Shown piece after piece: positions 12,446-24,779 of a DNA stretch of 64,000 bases. A program made the position numbers and the translations under genes. A model generated the notes under the pieces. The model saw only the letters and a list, made by a program, of their open reading frames with translations. It did no database searches and was not told the origin of the DNA. Every line of letters begins with the position of its first letter. The first letter of the stretch is position 1. This stretch comes from Rhizophagus clarus (taxonomy: Eukaryota; Glomeromycota; Glomeromycetes; Glomerales; Glomeraceae): positions 1-64,000 of the forward strand of contig BLAL01000185.1 in the NCBI GenBank assembly GCA_015698045.1, given 5' to 3'.

Positions 12446-13089
12446 TCAACTCCGTTGAAAATTTCAATGGAATTTAGAACCAAATCCTTATATTCAGTTA
12501 AACTGAGCTTCCGAATCATGGTGGAGGTTGTATGAACAGTCCGCATAATTTGTTCTACTCCTTGAACCTCAAAAATATAATATGTCTGAATAGCAATTGT
12601 CCGAAAGTGTGTAGTTAATCGTTATAAAAATTGTCTTCGTTGCGTGTTTCCTTTTATTTCTACCTCCAAAAGCTGTCCCAGGTAGAAAACATTTACTAGC
12701 ATTAATATTCGGTCATCAATTCGATTTGTCCTTTCTATAGCAATGTTTATTGCATCAAATTTTTCTTCTATGCTAGTAGTGGTGACATAAGGTGGTGGAT
12801 ATAGCAGAATATTAATGGGTTGTGATTATCATAAGTCGTCTAAGATCCTTTGATAAGCATTCATTTCAAACATAAAAAAAAATAAAAAAAAATAACAATG
12901 ATAATAATAATAATAAAATAATAATAATAATAACTATATAATCAAAAATAAAAATAAACACACATATATATATAAAATTTTTTTTTTTTTTTTTTTTTTT
13001 CTTCCTAATTTTTACATGCATGCAATGATTATGTCATCAACCATGTATTCATGCATGATAGTCTATTTGTGTTGATGATACAATTTTAA
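12446..13089. other. Non-coding 3' part of the Ty3 element
   Basis: This lies between the integrase end and the polypurine tract. It holds an A/T microsatellite (about 12890-12960) and a T run of about 24 at 12977-13000. No conserved domain is seen. Confidence 0.5.
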
Positions 13090-14320
13090 TCATTCTAAAT
13101 TCACTGGAACTTTTAAAATTTTTCCTTCAATGGTGTGCAGTTTATATGCACCATTTCCAAGCACTTCATGCACATAATAGGGGCCTTTCCATCTTTCTTG
13201 AAGCTTCTGTTTGCCTCTTAATTGACTTTGATATAGAAGCACGAGGTTTCCAATTTTATATTGCATTACATGGAGATCTTCATCATGCTGCTTCTTCTGC
13301 TTCTATTGCGCCTTGCATATATTATCCTGTATTTCTAGGCGATCAACTACTACCTTTCCAGTAAGTGTATGAATGCGGTTTAGGAGATCATCTTGGGGGT
13401 TCTCTTCAGCACATTTACTTTGCATAGTAGAGACTGTAAATTCAATTAGTAACACAGCATCACGACCATACATCAAATAAAATGGTTCATGCCGTGTGGT
13501 GCTGTGGCATTTTGTTCTATATGCAAATAAGACAGATGATAAATATAAGTCCTAATCATCTTTATTTGCATTTGCATATTTTGCAATAGCTTCACATAAA
13601 GTCTGATTGAAGCGTTCCACTAGGCCATTAGTTTGGGGATGATATGCTGTAGATAATCGGTGCTTGACTTCTAAATTATCACATAAAGAAGCCAACATTT
13701 CATTCACAAAATGTGTTCCACGATCGGTTAATATCTCCTTTGGGCATCCATGGCGGCATATAATGTCTTCATAAAAAAATGAGACAATTGATGAAGCTTT
13801 CGCATTAGGAATTGCACGGGCTTCTGGCCATTTTGTTAAGTACTCAGTGGCAACAACAATATACATGTTACCATTTTTTGTTTTAGGCAGTGGGCCAACA
13901 ATATCCATTCCGATTCTATCGAATGGTTGCCCAACTTTTATTGGATGGAGTGGTTCAGTGCGGCGATTTTTGCCCCTTCATTGGCATTCATCACAAGTTT
14001 GTACATATTGACAAACATCATTAAACATTTGTGGCCAATAGTATCGAATTTTTACCCTTTGGTACATTTCATCAACTGAAAAGTGACCTGCTAGAGGATC
14101 TGAGTGCATATGGTACAAAATATCCTCTATTTCACTTTCCTTTGCAACTCGTATTGGTCTATTAGGGTTATCTTTATTTTTCTTATAAAGATGATTATCT
14201 AAAACAATAAAATATCTTGATTTCCGTTTGATCGAGCCACGTTGCTGCGTATTGAGATGTGTTGGCATTGATCGTGTCGTTAAAAATTGAATGAGGGTGT
14301 AATATGTATTTAAATCCATG
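13090..14320 (-). pseudogene. Integrase region of the Ty3 element
   Basis: The zinc-binding N-terminal end (YVQTCDEC), the catalytic core (MDIVGPLPKTK, TDRGTHFVNE, YHPQTNGLVERFN) and a C-terminal segment (ERWKGPYYV) can all be read on the minus strand. Fossil part of the element at 11851-19944; broken. Confidence 0.85.
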
Positions 14321-14744
14321 TTAAGTCAAAAAATGGGTAATCCAATAATCGGTGTTGAATATATGCAAAATCCAAAAAAAAGTGTTTCAATTAACGAAGA
14401 TGCACTAAGTTTTTATTCGGCTTAATGTATTGATGTTAGAGTGAAGTTTTCTGGGGCGGTTTATTATTTCAATTTCATAGCCATTTAAAATCATTAACAT
14501 CGTCTGAGTTTGCCAACAGGATTCGATAAATTTATCAAGTACTGTAGTGCAGCGTGATCCGTGATTACTGTAAATTTTTGACCGTATAAATATTGATGGA
14601 AGTGCCTTACAGACCAAACCACTGCAAGATACTCAAGCTCCGTTATACTATAGTTGCGTTTGTGCTTATTTAACATGCGGCTTGCGTATACTAGTACACA
14701 TTCACAATTATTCTCATTCTTTTGAGATAAAATTGCACCCAAAG

Positions 14745-15458
14745 TAAGGATGGTGCTGCAAATAAGCAATTGCGGAATAATTGCGATTTACGGTATTGCG
14801 GAACATTGCGGATTTTTAAACCTAAATATCCGCAATTCTGCAATCCGCAATTGTCCGCAATTCCGCAAATATTCCGCAATTCCGCAAAGTACCGCAATTC
14901 AATTGCGGAATAATTGCGGAATTGCGGCACATTTGCGAAATTGTGATACATTTGCGGAATTGCAATTTCGCTAAAGCAATCCAAAAAAACGTTGCGAAAC
15001 GTTTTTTTTAATTAAAATATACTTTGAAAAAACGTTTCGCAACGTTTTTTCTTTAAATTAATTAAAAAACGTTGCGAAACATTTTTTTTAATTAAATATA
15101 CTTTGAAAAAACGTTTCGCAACATTTTTTCTTTAAATTAATTAAAAAACGTTGCGAAACGTTTTTTTTTAATTAAATATACTTTGAAAAAACGTTTCGCA
15201 ACATTTTTTCTTTAAATTAATTAAAAAAACGTTGCGAAACGCTTTTTATTAATTAAAATACTTTGAAAAAACGTTTCGCAACGTTTTTTCGTTAAATTAA
15301 TTAAAAAAATGTTGCGTAAACGTTTTTTTTATTAAATCAGTTCGGTAAACTGCCAAAACCGATCAGGTGAATTGCAGAATTGCGGTTCACTAACCGCAAT
15401 TCAACTCCAAAATCTGCAATATTACGGATTTGATAAATCAATTGCGGCACCATCCTTA
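14745..15458. mobile_element. hAT-type MITE inserted in the Ty3 element
   Basis: The 714-bp element has terminal inverted repeats TAAGGATGGTGC...GCACCATCCTTA and an exact 8-bp target duplication ACCCAAAG (14737-14744 and 15459-15466), the hAT hallmark. Inside each end are clusters of TTGCGGAAT/ATTCCGCAA motifs. The middle (about 14985-15335) is a tandem array of a palindromic unit. It has no coding capacity. It is younger than the retrotransposon it interrupts. Confidence 0.88.
14985..15335. repeat. Palindromic tandem repeat inside the hAT-type MITE
   Basis: There are about four units of 88 bp, each alternating AACGTTGCGAAACGTTTT with its complement AAAACGTTTCGCAACGTT around TTAATTAA spacers. 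Any single strand could fold into long hairpins. Confidence 0.8.
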
Positions 15459-16882
15459 ACCCAAAGCAAAGGTAGAGGCATCTGTGTAAAGGATAAATGG
15501 TTTTTTGAAGTTGGGATAAGCCAAGATGGGTGGCGTCATCAGGCATGTCTTGAGCTCTTCGAAAGTATCATGCTGGTCCTTACTCCATATATACGGAGTG
15601 TTTTTCTTTAAAAGTCTATTCAAAGGTTCAGCTATCGACAAAAAACCTTTGACGAATTTACGATAATAAGACGCTAATGTGATGAAACCGCACAACTGCA
15701 TTAAATCTTTAGGTACAGGAAATTCTTTAATGACCCGTAACTTTCTGGATCAGTTTGTATGCCCTTCCGGCTCACAACATGTCCTAAAAATGGGATTTCA
15801 TTTTTAAAAAAGAAATATTTTTCTGGGTTTAACTTGAGTCCAGTTTATTCCAATCAGAGAAAAATCTGTTCCAAATGTTGCAGGTATTCTTTAAACATTT
15901 TGGAACTAATATTAATATCGTCTATGTACACTACGACGAATTGCCACAATATGTCCCGCAATACTATATCCATTAAGCGTTGAAAAGTGGCGGGAGCATT
16001 GCATAAACCGAACGGCATAACAGTAAATTCAAATATTCCAAAACGAGTGATAAACATTGATTTTTCTCTGTCTTTCGGGCTAAGTTTGACCTGCCAAAAC
16101 CCGCTGGCAAGATCTAATGATGAAAACCATTGACATCTGGATAACGTTTCCAACATATCGTCTACCCTTGGCAAAGGATAACGATCTCTTTTCGTAACGT
16201 TATTCAATTTCTGATAGTTGACGCACAGGCGCTTCTTGCCATTTTTCTTTTCCACTACTACGACTGGCGAAGTCCACTGACTTTTGGATGGAACAATCAA
16301 TCTGGTGTCCAACAATCATTGTATCTCTTCCTTTATGAACAGCTGGTTTTGATAGAATGTTCGGTAGAACCTTTATCCAATTGGGATAGCATCTCCAGTA
16401 TCGATTTTATGCGTAACTATCGATGTTCGTCCGAGGTCATTAGGATCCCAGGCGAACAGATTCTAGTATCGTTCCATGAAATTCTCAAATTTCTGGAGTT
16501 GTTCTTCGTTTAGTTTTCTGGTATGGAACTTTCCCTTTTCGATTTCTTCGTATTGATAGTAATATTCATTACTAACAAAGTTTCCTTTCTTCAATTCTTC
16601 TTTGATTTCTTGCGCCCCTTCTCGAGTGATGAATTTTGCGTTACAAAATAATTGTTCCTGCGCCTCTTCATCATCACTTTCGAATTCATCTTCCAATTCT
16701 TCCATGGCGTCCTCATCAACCTCTTCTTTAACTTCACCCTCAGCTTCTATGTTCGGTACTTTGATGCTGGAGATGTGGTGAGGCATTTCCCTACATTCGG
16801 TAATGACCTCTAAAACTTGATCTTTCCACTCGATGGTCATTAAGTTGTTGTTGTAGTCCAGAATGGCCTTGGTTTTACGCAG

Positions 16883-17242
16883 CTAATCATTACTGACTAT
16901 GGCAACATGGGAATTAGCGTCAGTAACAATAGCATCCATAGGAATGATACAATTATGTATCCTTAACGATATATCCGTTACTGCACCCAATAGGCGTCGG
17001 CGTTCACCATTCACATTTACCATCACGGTTTTTGAAGCCTTTGTAATCTCCATGTCCAAATCTTTTAGTAGCGACAGGGAGATAATACTTCTAGCAGATC
17101 CAGAATCTACGATCAGCAGAAATTTTATATGTTTGATCGAGACTTCGCAGTATAGCGCCGAGGTCTGATTTGCATTGGGTCTGGTAGTGTTTGCCACCTG
17201 TATTAAATCATCAACTTCCAGAGTGTTTTTATCATCTGGCAC
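16883..17242 (-). pseudogene. Protease region of the Ty3 element
   Basis: A retropepsin-like segment with the LLIVDSGSARSIIS active-site motif is followed by hydrophobic strands. The acidic linker at 16463-16840 lies between it and the reverse transcriptase. Fossil; broken. Confidence 0.75.
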
Positions 17243-17694
17243 TTCATTATTTTTCTTAATTGAATTTTTTTCGTTGTCTTTTGCTCTAACTATCAGTTTC
17301 CTTAATTATTTGGCAATTGTTAAACCAAATTTAGGGTTCATTGCCAATAATTGACCATTCGTAATATTGGCTTTTTGGTCGAAAAACTGCTGCGGCGTAT
17401 ATGGTTCTACCATTTTGTAAATCAGAGCAACCGCGACAGGTTTCTTTTTGATTATTTTCTTAGGTTCGACCTTCTTAGTCTCGGTCGTCCTTGTGGGTTG
17501 TTTAACCTTACTCAAACCTTGCACAGTTCGTAGTATCGTTTCCTCTTCTGTAGGCTTATCCCTTACTATTCCTGCAGTTGGGTCAAGTCTAGCCTTGCTT
17601 TGTGTAGTCCTTATAGCGGGGTATGCTTCTAATAGTGTCAGATTTGAGGGAATTGTCGTCTGGCGTGTACACTCACCCTCATGAGGTACGCCTC

Positions 17695-19326
17695 TTAGTT
17701 TAAATATTGATTCACCCCATCTTCTGGTTGCGCCAATTGAGCCAGCAACTGGTGAATCTGCACAAGTTGATCATTTGAGCTGGTTGGTTGCGAGGCAGTA
17801 CTATTGTTATTAGCATTCTGGCTATTATTCAGACGGCTGGAATTGTTATTTTTATTCGGACAAGTCCTTACTACATGTCTGGATTCTTCACAGGTATAAC
17901 AGACGTACTGATTTGGTCTGTTTGATGATTGCAACATTTGTCCCGACGTCTGTTGATTGGTAAATTGGGGACCGTTATTATTTCGATTTCCTCGATTTCT
18001 ATAACTTAACGTTTGTACTTGCTTAATCAGATCCTAAATGGCTTTAAGTAAGTCGACTGTATGGTTATTGGTGATCATGGGCGTAAACTTATTGAGGTAG
18101 GTGCTAACGGCACCTTGATCTTGGTGTGTTAACTCATATGCTTTCGTTTGATCCACAGCGCCATTCCATGTCTGGTCATTATGAGGCTTAACAGTGATAT
18201 ATAGGTCAGGTAATAGACCATTCACAAATTTTCGAGCCTTAATTGCTTCAGGGTAAGCAAAGGCATTCATCTCTACCCTTCGATACAATTCCTGTAAGGT
18301 GGCTGCATATGTATTTACATCTTCACTGGGTTGCTAACGCCTTTACTCCAATTTGGTTGTCCAAATTTTAACCAGCGTTTGAGTCCTAAAAGTCGCAGGG
18401 AAATTCTGAATAAAGTCAGTGGTGTTATTATTACCAGTCCATGCAGTGATTCTATTCTGGTTGTTATATGGCAATGCTTGATTGGCATTCCACCAAGTAG
18501 AGGCGACACCTCTCAAGTAAGCTGGTACAACCTCCAACTTTTGGCCATTTGCAATGCCATTAGCATTACATGCTCTAGTAAAGTCTTCTAACCATGCGAC
18601 TGGATCTTGATTACCTCCATAGAAGTATGGTAATTCGGCCACTCTTTCTTCCCGACGTGGTGGATTGTTGATTGCCTGGGTATTTCCAACCAGGGCGTTG
18701 TTGGTATTCGGTAATGTCTAGGTCAATGCAGCGATAGCTGCCCTTAATTGTTGAAAATCTTGTTGATTAGGTTGAGCCATATTATTCACTATTGGGAGTG
18801 CTGGGACAGGATTATTCAGTGTGTTGTAAACAGGAGGTAAGGGGATGTGAAATTGGTGTATATTTTCCTCAGAAGTATCTGATTTGGTATCACTTAAGTT
18901 TTCAGGTTCAGGTGAAGTGGTGGTTTCACTGATTTGATATAGGACTTCGTTAGGATCCTGTTGGAATCTGTTAGTTATATTATAAGCGTTAATGAAGTCT
19001 TGACGCAATTGGGTGTAATCTATTAGTTCAATATCAGCGTATCTGATACTGAATATCAGGTCATGTATAGTGTTGTCGATATCTGCAGTATTGACTGAAT
19101 ATGCAACTTCCTCAAAATGTTGCTGAGTAAATCAGGTATATTCTATAACAGGGTAATTGGAAGAAATCCAATCCAAGAAGTGTTGAAAGGTAGGGGTCAA
19201 AGGGACTTCCGATGGGTAGCAATTATTACACAAAAAATCACGATAATAAGTGGCTACATTAGTTAGTCCTAATTGTCTTTGTATAGCGTCGTGTAGGGTA
19301 TTACGATTGAAATGATTTTGAAACAT
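17695..19326 (-). pseudogene. Gag region of the Ty3 element
   Basis: A gag-like region on the minus strand contains AELPYFYGGNQDPVAWLEDF and AYLRGVASTWW capsid-type segments. A C-terminal zinc knuckle (CYTCEESRHVVRTC) follows. Fossil; broken. Confidence 0.8.
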
Positions 19327-19375
19327 AAAAGGGATTAAAAATCAGGAATTAGGATTCTGGCAGAAGGCACTAATT

Positions 19376-19944
19376 TGTAAATGCCAGTTCTTTTATGCTT
19401 ATGAAAATAAGCGTTGTAAATATGTAGCAGAAGGTTTTTATTAATTAAATATAAATGCGAAAGTGAAATAAAATATAATAAATTACTAATAAATGTTTCA
19501 CCATTGATCAATTTGTGAAGGTTACATGATCAACTTAAACAAAAAAAATGTAAATTAATCAGTTGCGAATAGGTAATGCACACACTAGCAATTACACTCA
19601 GACGCAAGCATTAATTTACAAATAAACTAACACTTTAACAACGAGATAACTTATTAAATAAATGCTTTATTTTATTTAAAATGAAATTATCTGTTTTTAC
19701 ATTGATTTAAAACGCCTATATTTACACAAAAAACAACTACATTAAATTTACTTGACATATCTAACATATCACATAAATGCTACTTATTTCATATATTTTA
19801 CATATTTGTTATATTGCATATGTTTAACATATCAAACATTTGCAATATTCGTAACATTTATAACATTTGTGACATTCGCAACATTCGTGATATTCGCAAC
19901 ATTCGCAACATGATCAGCGATCATGTGACTGTTCGATCGTAACA
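19376..19944 (-). repeat. 5' LTR of the Ty3 element
   Basis: The 569-bp partner of the repeat at 11851-12427 starts TG and ends CA; the flanking GTAC duplication follows at 19945. Confidence 0.9.
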
Positions 19945-20605
19945 GTACCTTATTATTTTTATCCCCAAATCCAAAATAAAAAATAATAATTTTTTTTTTT
20001 CTTTTTCAAATAAAAAAAGATTATCAATGAGTCAAAACTGTCAAATGATCGATATTTGATACCAAACTGATCTGAATATTTGGATCATTAATAAAATAAT
20101 AAAATAAATAAATAAAATACGTATTACACATTCCTTCCTTTTTTTACGTTAACTCATAAATTAAGACTATCATAAATGGTAATTGTACTATTTGATATTA
20201 CCTTTTATGTTTGTAAACAATTTTAACTAACTTTTTTATTTTTTTCTTGATAGCGTTCAATAAATGGATTTTTTTAAAAAAAAAATTTAATTAAAAAAAA
20301 CGCTTTTTTTAAGCGGTTTTATTTTTATTTTATTTATTTCTTTCGATTATTTAAAAAAAAACAAAAAACAAAATAAAATAAACTGCTGTAACAGACCGTT
20401 ATTTTATAATTTTATTCTTTCTTTCTAAAATAAATAAATAAATAAATAATTAATTAATTAATTTTAAAAAAGAATTTTTTTTTCACTAAAACGGTTGTTG
20501 AACCGTTAAGTTTTATTTTTTTTAAAAAAAAAGAAAACCAGTTATTTGAACTGTTATTTTTTATTTTTTAAACCGGTTTTAAAACTTTATTATTTTTTGT
20601 TAGAT
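19945..20605. promoter_or_regulatory. Hairpin-rich centre between arrays A and B
   Basis: Ignoring the Ty3 insertion, arrays A (minus) and B (plus) diverge from here. The region contains GATACCAAACTGATC (20083 region) and a row of short hairpins separated by T or A runs: AACGCTTTTTTTAAGCGGTT, AACGGTTGTTGAACCGTT, CCAGTTATTTGAACTG and AAACCGGTTT. A related motif and similar hairpins lie in the centre between arrays D and E (46781-47090). Promoter function is inferred. Confidence 0.4.
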
Positions 20606-20965
20606 ATGGCATTAGTACGACTTCCGGACTTGAATTTTGTAATACTGGAAATGTAAGTTGAGAGGGGTATTGTTTTTGGAATGTTACTAACGTTCCTTTT
20701 CTTTTTTTTTAGGAAAGGCTCTTGGCTTGAAATTTGGCGAAATGGTAAGATATAAAGGAGTATTGTATTTTCTTTATTGCAGGAATGTAATTAACATTCC
20801 TTTTCTCTTTTTTTTCTTTAGAGGCAACACCTGGCTTGGAATTCATCAAAATGTAAGTTACAAAAGAGTAATTGTGTTTTTTTTTATTGCAGAAATATAA
20901 CTAATGTTTCTTTTCTTTTCTTTTTTTTTCTCTAGGAATGGCTTCTGCTTGAAATTGATGAAATG
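20606..20965 (+). CDS. Possible micro-exon gene start in array B
   Basis: ATG at 20606 opens an exon of 47 nt (to 20652). It is followed by exons 20713-20744 (32 nt), 20822-20852 (31 nt) and 20936-20965 (30 nt), separated by introns of 60-83 nt with GTAAG donors and T-rich AG acceptors. Despite different phases, the four exons read through without a stop, beginning MALVRLPDLNFVILE and continuing MKGSWLEIW and EATPGLEFIK. The fourth donor (GGTTAC) is weak, and the following module keeps frame only in one of three phases. No homology is recognised. Chance openness of short exons is a real alternative. Confidence 0.35.
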
Positions 20966-21345
20966 GTTACAGAAGGAAGAGTCTCATTTTTTTTATTGCA
21001 GAAACGTAACTAACGTTCCCTTTTTCTTTTTTTTCTTTAGAAACATCTTCTGTATTTAGGATTCACGAAATAGAATGTATTTTATGAGGTTTTTTTTGTT
21101 GTAGGAGCATTAATAATGTTGCTTTTTCTTCTTTATTGTAGGATTGCTGGGTGATTACTACGAAATACAAACCAGATTTTGAAATTTAGGTAAGGGCCAG
21201 ATGAGGGATTTTTTGTAAGAAACATTGCTAACATTTTTTTTTCTTTTTTTATAAGGTTGACTTTTGAATTACTATTTACAAGGTAAAAAAGACCGTTTTT
21301 TCATGATTTTTTTAAGGAATGTTGCTTTTGGACATTTCAGAACAA
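20606..21345 (+). repeat. Array B: intron/micro-exon modules
   Basis: There are about seven modules. Cores share TGGCTTGGAATT / CCGGACTTGAATTT. Introns carry GGAATGTTACTAACGTTCC-type hairpins with the branch point TACTAAC (or variant) at the right arm, then a T-rich tract and TAG. Later modules lose good donors. Compared with array C, the cores are more diverged but the intron plan is the same. Confidence 0.7.
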
Positions 21346-22189
21346 CACTTAAAAAGTAATTAAAAGATAGGAAATTAACCTATTATAGGATTGTTAGTTA
21401 TGAAAGTGCAAAAGATGATATGGAAAATGATGAACAAAAATATATTGTAAGAAATGATGAAAAATGAAAATATATTATAGAAATAATGGAGAGCAAAAAT
21501 ATGTTATTGAAACAAAAAAGATACAAAAATATGTTATAGGAAGTTTTAATTTATCAAATAATCTATTAGTGTTTTTTAGTATCTTTAAATTTGTATAATG
21601 ATTTAAATAAATCTAACGATATAATAAATCTGGCCAAAATTATGTTAATTCTGGCCAAAATTAAAATTGTGCTAGTTGCTTTTTTTTTTATTTCTTAAAA
21701 ATCGTATACATTTTTTTTTGATCATTATATTGCACATCCTTAACTAATATATACTTTGTATAATAAAATTTAATATATTCGGATGAGTAGACAAATCCGC
21801 CAATATGTTTTTTATAAATATAATATTTAATTTTATGAAAACTAAAGTGTATAAAATCAATAATATATTGAAAAAAAAAATATCTTTTTAAAAAAATTTT
21901 TAAAAGTACGAGTGAAATTAAAATTTTTTCTTATATATATAGTATGAAAATTACCCCTTGCTACGCAAAATCTATATATAACTTTAACAATTTTAACTCC
22001 CTATTACGCATCTATAATTACGTCTTTTTTTATTTTTTGCTTTTTAATAAGCAAAATTCTATATGACTTAAAAAAAAATTTTATATGATAAATAAGCAAA
22101 TTTTTTTGTTACCTATATATATATTGTTCGGGGTCCTAGTGAAGTAGATGAAAATAAATTCTACAAATTAAAATGAAAAATTTTTTTTG
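21346..22189. other. Unassigned AT-rich DNA
   Basis: No gene is seen. The segment at 21370-21545 repeats AAAAATATATT(A/G)TA-GAAA-type motifs several times; the rest is low-complexity A/T. Confidence 0.5.
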
Positions 22190-22495
22190 TAAATATTATT
22201 TGAAATTTATTGTATATAATACAAGAATTGATAATGTGATTTTAATTCAAGAAAAGTTCGTTCAAACTTTTCTTGTTTCTTGATACAAGAATTTATAATA
22301 TGATTTTGATTTAAGAAAAGTTTGCTTGAACTTTTCTTAAAATTTATTGTAATATAAGAATTTATAACGTGATTTTGATTCAAGAAAAGTTCGCTTGAAC
22401 TTTTCTTGAAATTTATTGTAATATAAGAATTGATAACGTGATTTTGATTAAGAAAAATTTGCTTGAATTTTTCTTAATCGAAATCATATTATCTG
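22190..22495. repeat. Tandem hairpin repeat, about 75-bp unit
   Basis: Four units each contain ATACAAGAATTGATAA..., TGATTTTGATT and the hairpin AAGAAAAGTTCGCTTGAAC followed by TTTTCTT. Arms are well kept while the link sequence varies. Confidence 0.75.
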
Positions 22496-23193
22496 ATGTA
22501 ATAATAATGATGATTTGATTGACTGATATTCAGAACTTTATTTTAATTAATAAATTGGGACATATTTAATTATTTATCTCCAGATTTAGCCTAAAATCAG
22601 ATTACTTCAAAATTTCATATTACGGTAATTTATCATTCTTATCAATATGAACCAATTTCATCATTTGATTTAGAATTAAACAAAGCTTACGGTCATAACT
22701 TATGAGTTAATATTTGTATATTGTATTATGTAGACAGTTATTTTGCATTTTTCTTTTTGAGAGAGTTGGGCATTTATTTAGGAGATGCAGATCTGGGTAT
22801 TTATTTCTCGAGTAGGTTAGGTTACATTGAACACATGTAGGACTATCATGAGTTTTTTATTGCAGTTTTCTTATTAACGTCTGGATACGCTAATCAGATG
22901 AATCTTGAAGACTTAAATGGTTCATCCAGATGTAGCCAAATTGGCCAACTTATTTGGGACTTTAATGGATAGATAGTTTATTTACTCTGCAACATAGTCA
23001 TTAGAAAAAATTTTTATTTTTCATGACTAGTGTGAACTGGCTTTTTTTAGTGTGTTTGTTGAGTTGAGACTATGCAACTTACTTAGTATACTTAGAGGGA
23101 GGAATGTTATTTAAAGAAGAATGCTCATGATGTGGTTGACACTTATGAGTAATACTTTAGTTATACTTTTAGTATACTATTGTTATCTTGCAA
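22496..23193. other. Unassigned DNA
   Basis: No open frame, repeat or RNA is recognised between the tandem hairpins and the MITE at 23201. Confidence 0.4.
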
Positions 23194-23200
23194 AGTCTGG

Positions 23201-23385
23201 GTTATAGATGCCATCCAAATCCAAAATAATTTGGGATTATGGCAGCCCAAATGTACAAATCCAAATTAATTTACAAATTACATATATAAATTTTGCAATT
23301 TGTATATTTAGGATTTGGAAATTATGGCTGTCAAAATGTACAAATTAATTTGGGATTTGCTTAAAATAATTTGGGTAGCATCTAT
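23201..23385. mobile_element. Short MITE with 7-bp target duplication
   Basis: The 185-bp palindromic element starts GTTATAGATGCCATCCAAAT and ends with the imperfect complement TTTGGGTAGCATCTAT. It is flanked on both sides by AGTCTGG (23194-23200 and 23386-23392). Internal copies of CCAAATTAATTT/AAATTAATTTGG extend the hairpin. The length of the duplication suggests a hAT- or MULE-like mobiliser. Confidence 0.7.
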
Positions 23386-23392
23386 AGTCTGG

Positions 23393-24779
23393 TACTATCT
23401 TGATTTTTACCTTAGTTTTCACTTGTGAGGTTTTACAATTATTGCAATAGTTTAGTTCTTTTATTCTAATGGTTCAATATGATCAATATCTTGATACTCA
23501 TATTTTTTAAATATATTAAAGTTAGAGTAGTAACATATATTAGCTAATATTTTTTTATTATAAGCGCTTACCTCTCACCCTCAGATAAGATATCTTGGTC
23601 ATGTGCAACCAATCATATTTTTTAAAAATTATGTAACCTAAGATATTTGCTTACTCCTCCACCCCTTAAAATATTAGCTAATATATATTACTGCCCTTAG
23701 CTTATCTACTTACTTGTCTTGTTTTCAATTTTAGCTTCTCTTGTTAACAAAAAATAAAAATAAAAATAAAAATAATAAAGTATCTAATAATAATTATATC
23801 TCTAATAATTTTAATAATCATAATAAATTAGCTTATATTATGTTAATATTAAAGTAAATTTGGAAATTATTTAGTTTTGATAATTGTTTTATTCCGATTA
23901 TTTATCTAATTTTTTAATATGTTAAAGAAAAAAGTATAAAATTTATAGTATATAATATATATTATCTGTTATTAGCAATAAACAATATTTAGCAATAAAT
24001 AATATTATATACTAAATATAAGTAAAATAATTAGCATTATAGTTCTATAAGATATTGGATATTAAAAATGATATTGCTTAAAATTTTTGTATTTTTATAA
24101 AATTATTACAGAATTTTTATAAAAAATCTAAAAAAATAAAAGAGTATTAGTTTATGATGATCCTGTTACTATGACAACCCTATTACATGATTTCATAAAA
24201 TTTTTGATTGGCTAATTTAAACAGTGATCATTCCAATTTTTTTTTTTTAATTTTTTTTGTATTTATAAGTTATGAAATTTTTATTTAATTTTAAATTTTA
24301 CACATTTTATTGTTTAAAATATCATTATATGGTGGCTATCACCTATAAACCACCATAATATTATGTGACTTCAAACTTTTATAAATCATGAACCAAGTAA
24401 CATAAAAAAAAACTAAACTGATAAAATGATAAAGCAAAATGAACTGCACATTTCTATCAGTTTATTTTATAAGATTTAATAATAATATTAAGTTCTATTA
24501 TGGATCAAAAATAGGTAATTTTAGTAAGTAACCATAATAAAAATGAAAAATTTTGGACTTTTTTTCATGGATTTTTTATGAAATCCATAAAATTTTCATG
24601 GAATATGACAAAAAAAAATTTTGCCGCTTATGCAGTAAAATTTATATTTAAATAAAGTATTGTAAAAATAAGTTACACAATATAAATAAACACTTTTTTA
24701 AAATTTCAGACTGTATAATTTATAGATGACAGTCATCATAATACCTTTATTTTCAAGAAAAAAACATGTTAATAAGAAA
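23393..24779. other. AT-rich non-coding DNA
   Basis: No gene is seen. A local hairpin around TTTCATGGATTTTTTATGAA (about 24557-24602) repeats CATGGA/TCCATA motifs. Confidence 0.45.

Larger units (their letters stand above)
14494..16315 (-). pseudogene. Reverse transcriptase and RNase H region of the Ty3 element
   Basis: RT motifs (FSSLDLASGFWQ, MPFGLCNAPATFQ, VVYIDDI) and RNase H motifs (FILYTDAS, TELEYLAVVW, ITDHAALQYL) lie in Ty3 order. A 714-bp MITE separates the early and late RNase H parts. Fossil; broken. Confidence 0.88.
11851..19944 (-). mobile_element. Broken Ty3 (Metaviridae-type) LTR retrotransposon
   Basis: The element is about 8.1 kb and oriented leftward. It has TG...CA long terminal repeats of 577 and 569 bp and a probable 4-bp target duplication GTAC on both sides. 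Part order on the minus strand is gag with a CCHC zinc knuckle, aspartic protease, reverse transcriptase, RNase H, integrase, which is the Ty3 order. The two LTRs differ at roughly 3-5 percent of positions by eye, mostly transitions, suggesting a fairly recent insertion. The coding region is broken in many places (roughly ten or more breaks) and carries a hAT-type MITE. It sits between module arrays A and B, which it separates. Confidence 0.9.

Noticed and set aside
13146-13364. Plus-strand frame over the integrase
   Set aside because: It is the complement of the integrase C-terminal coding text on the minus strand.
14990-15330. Centromere- or telomere-type satellite
   Set aside because: The palindromic repeat is confined within exact hAT-type ends and target duplications.
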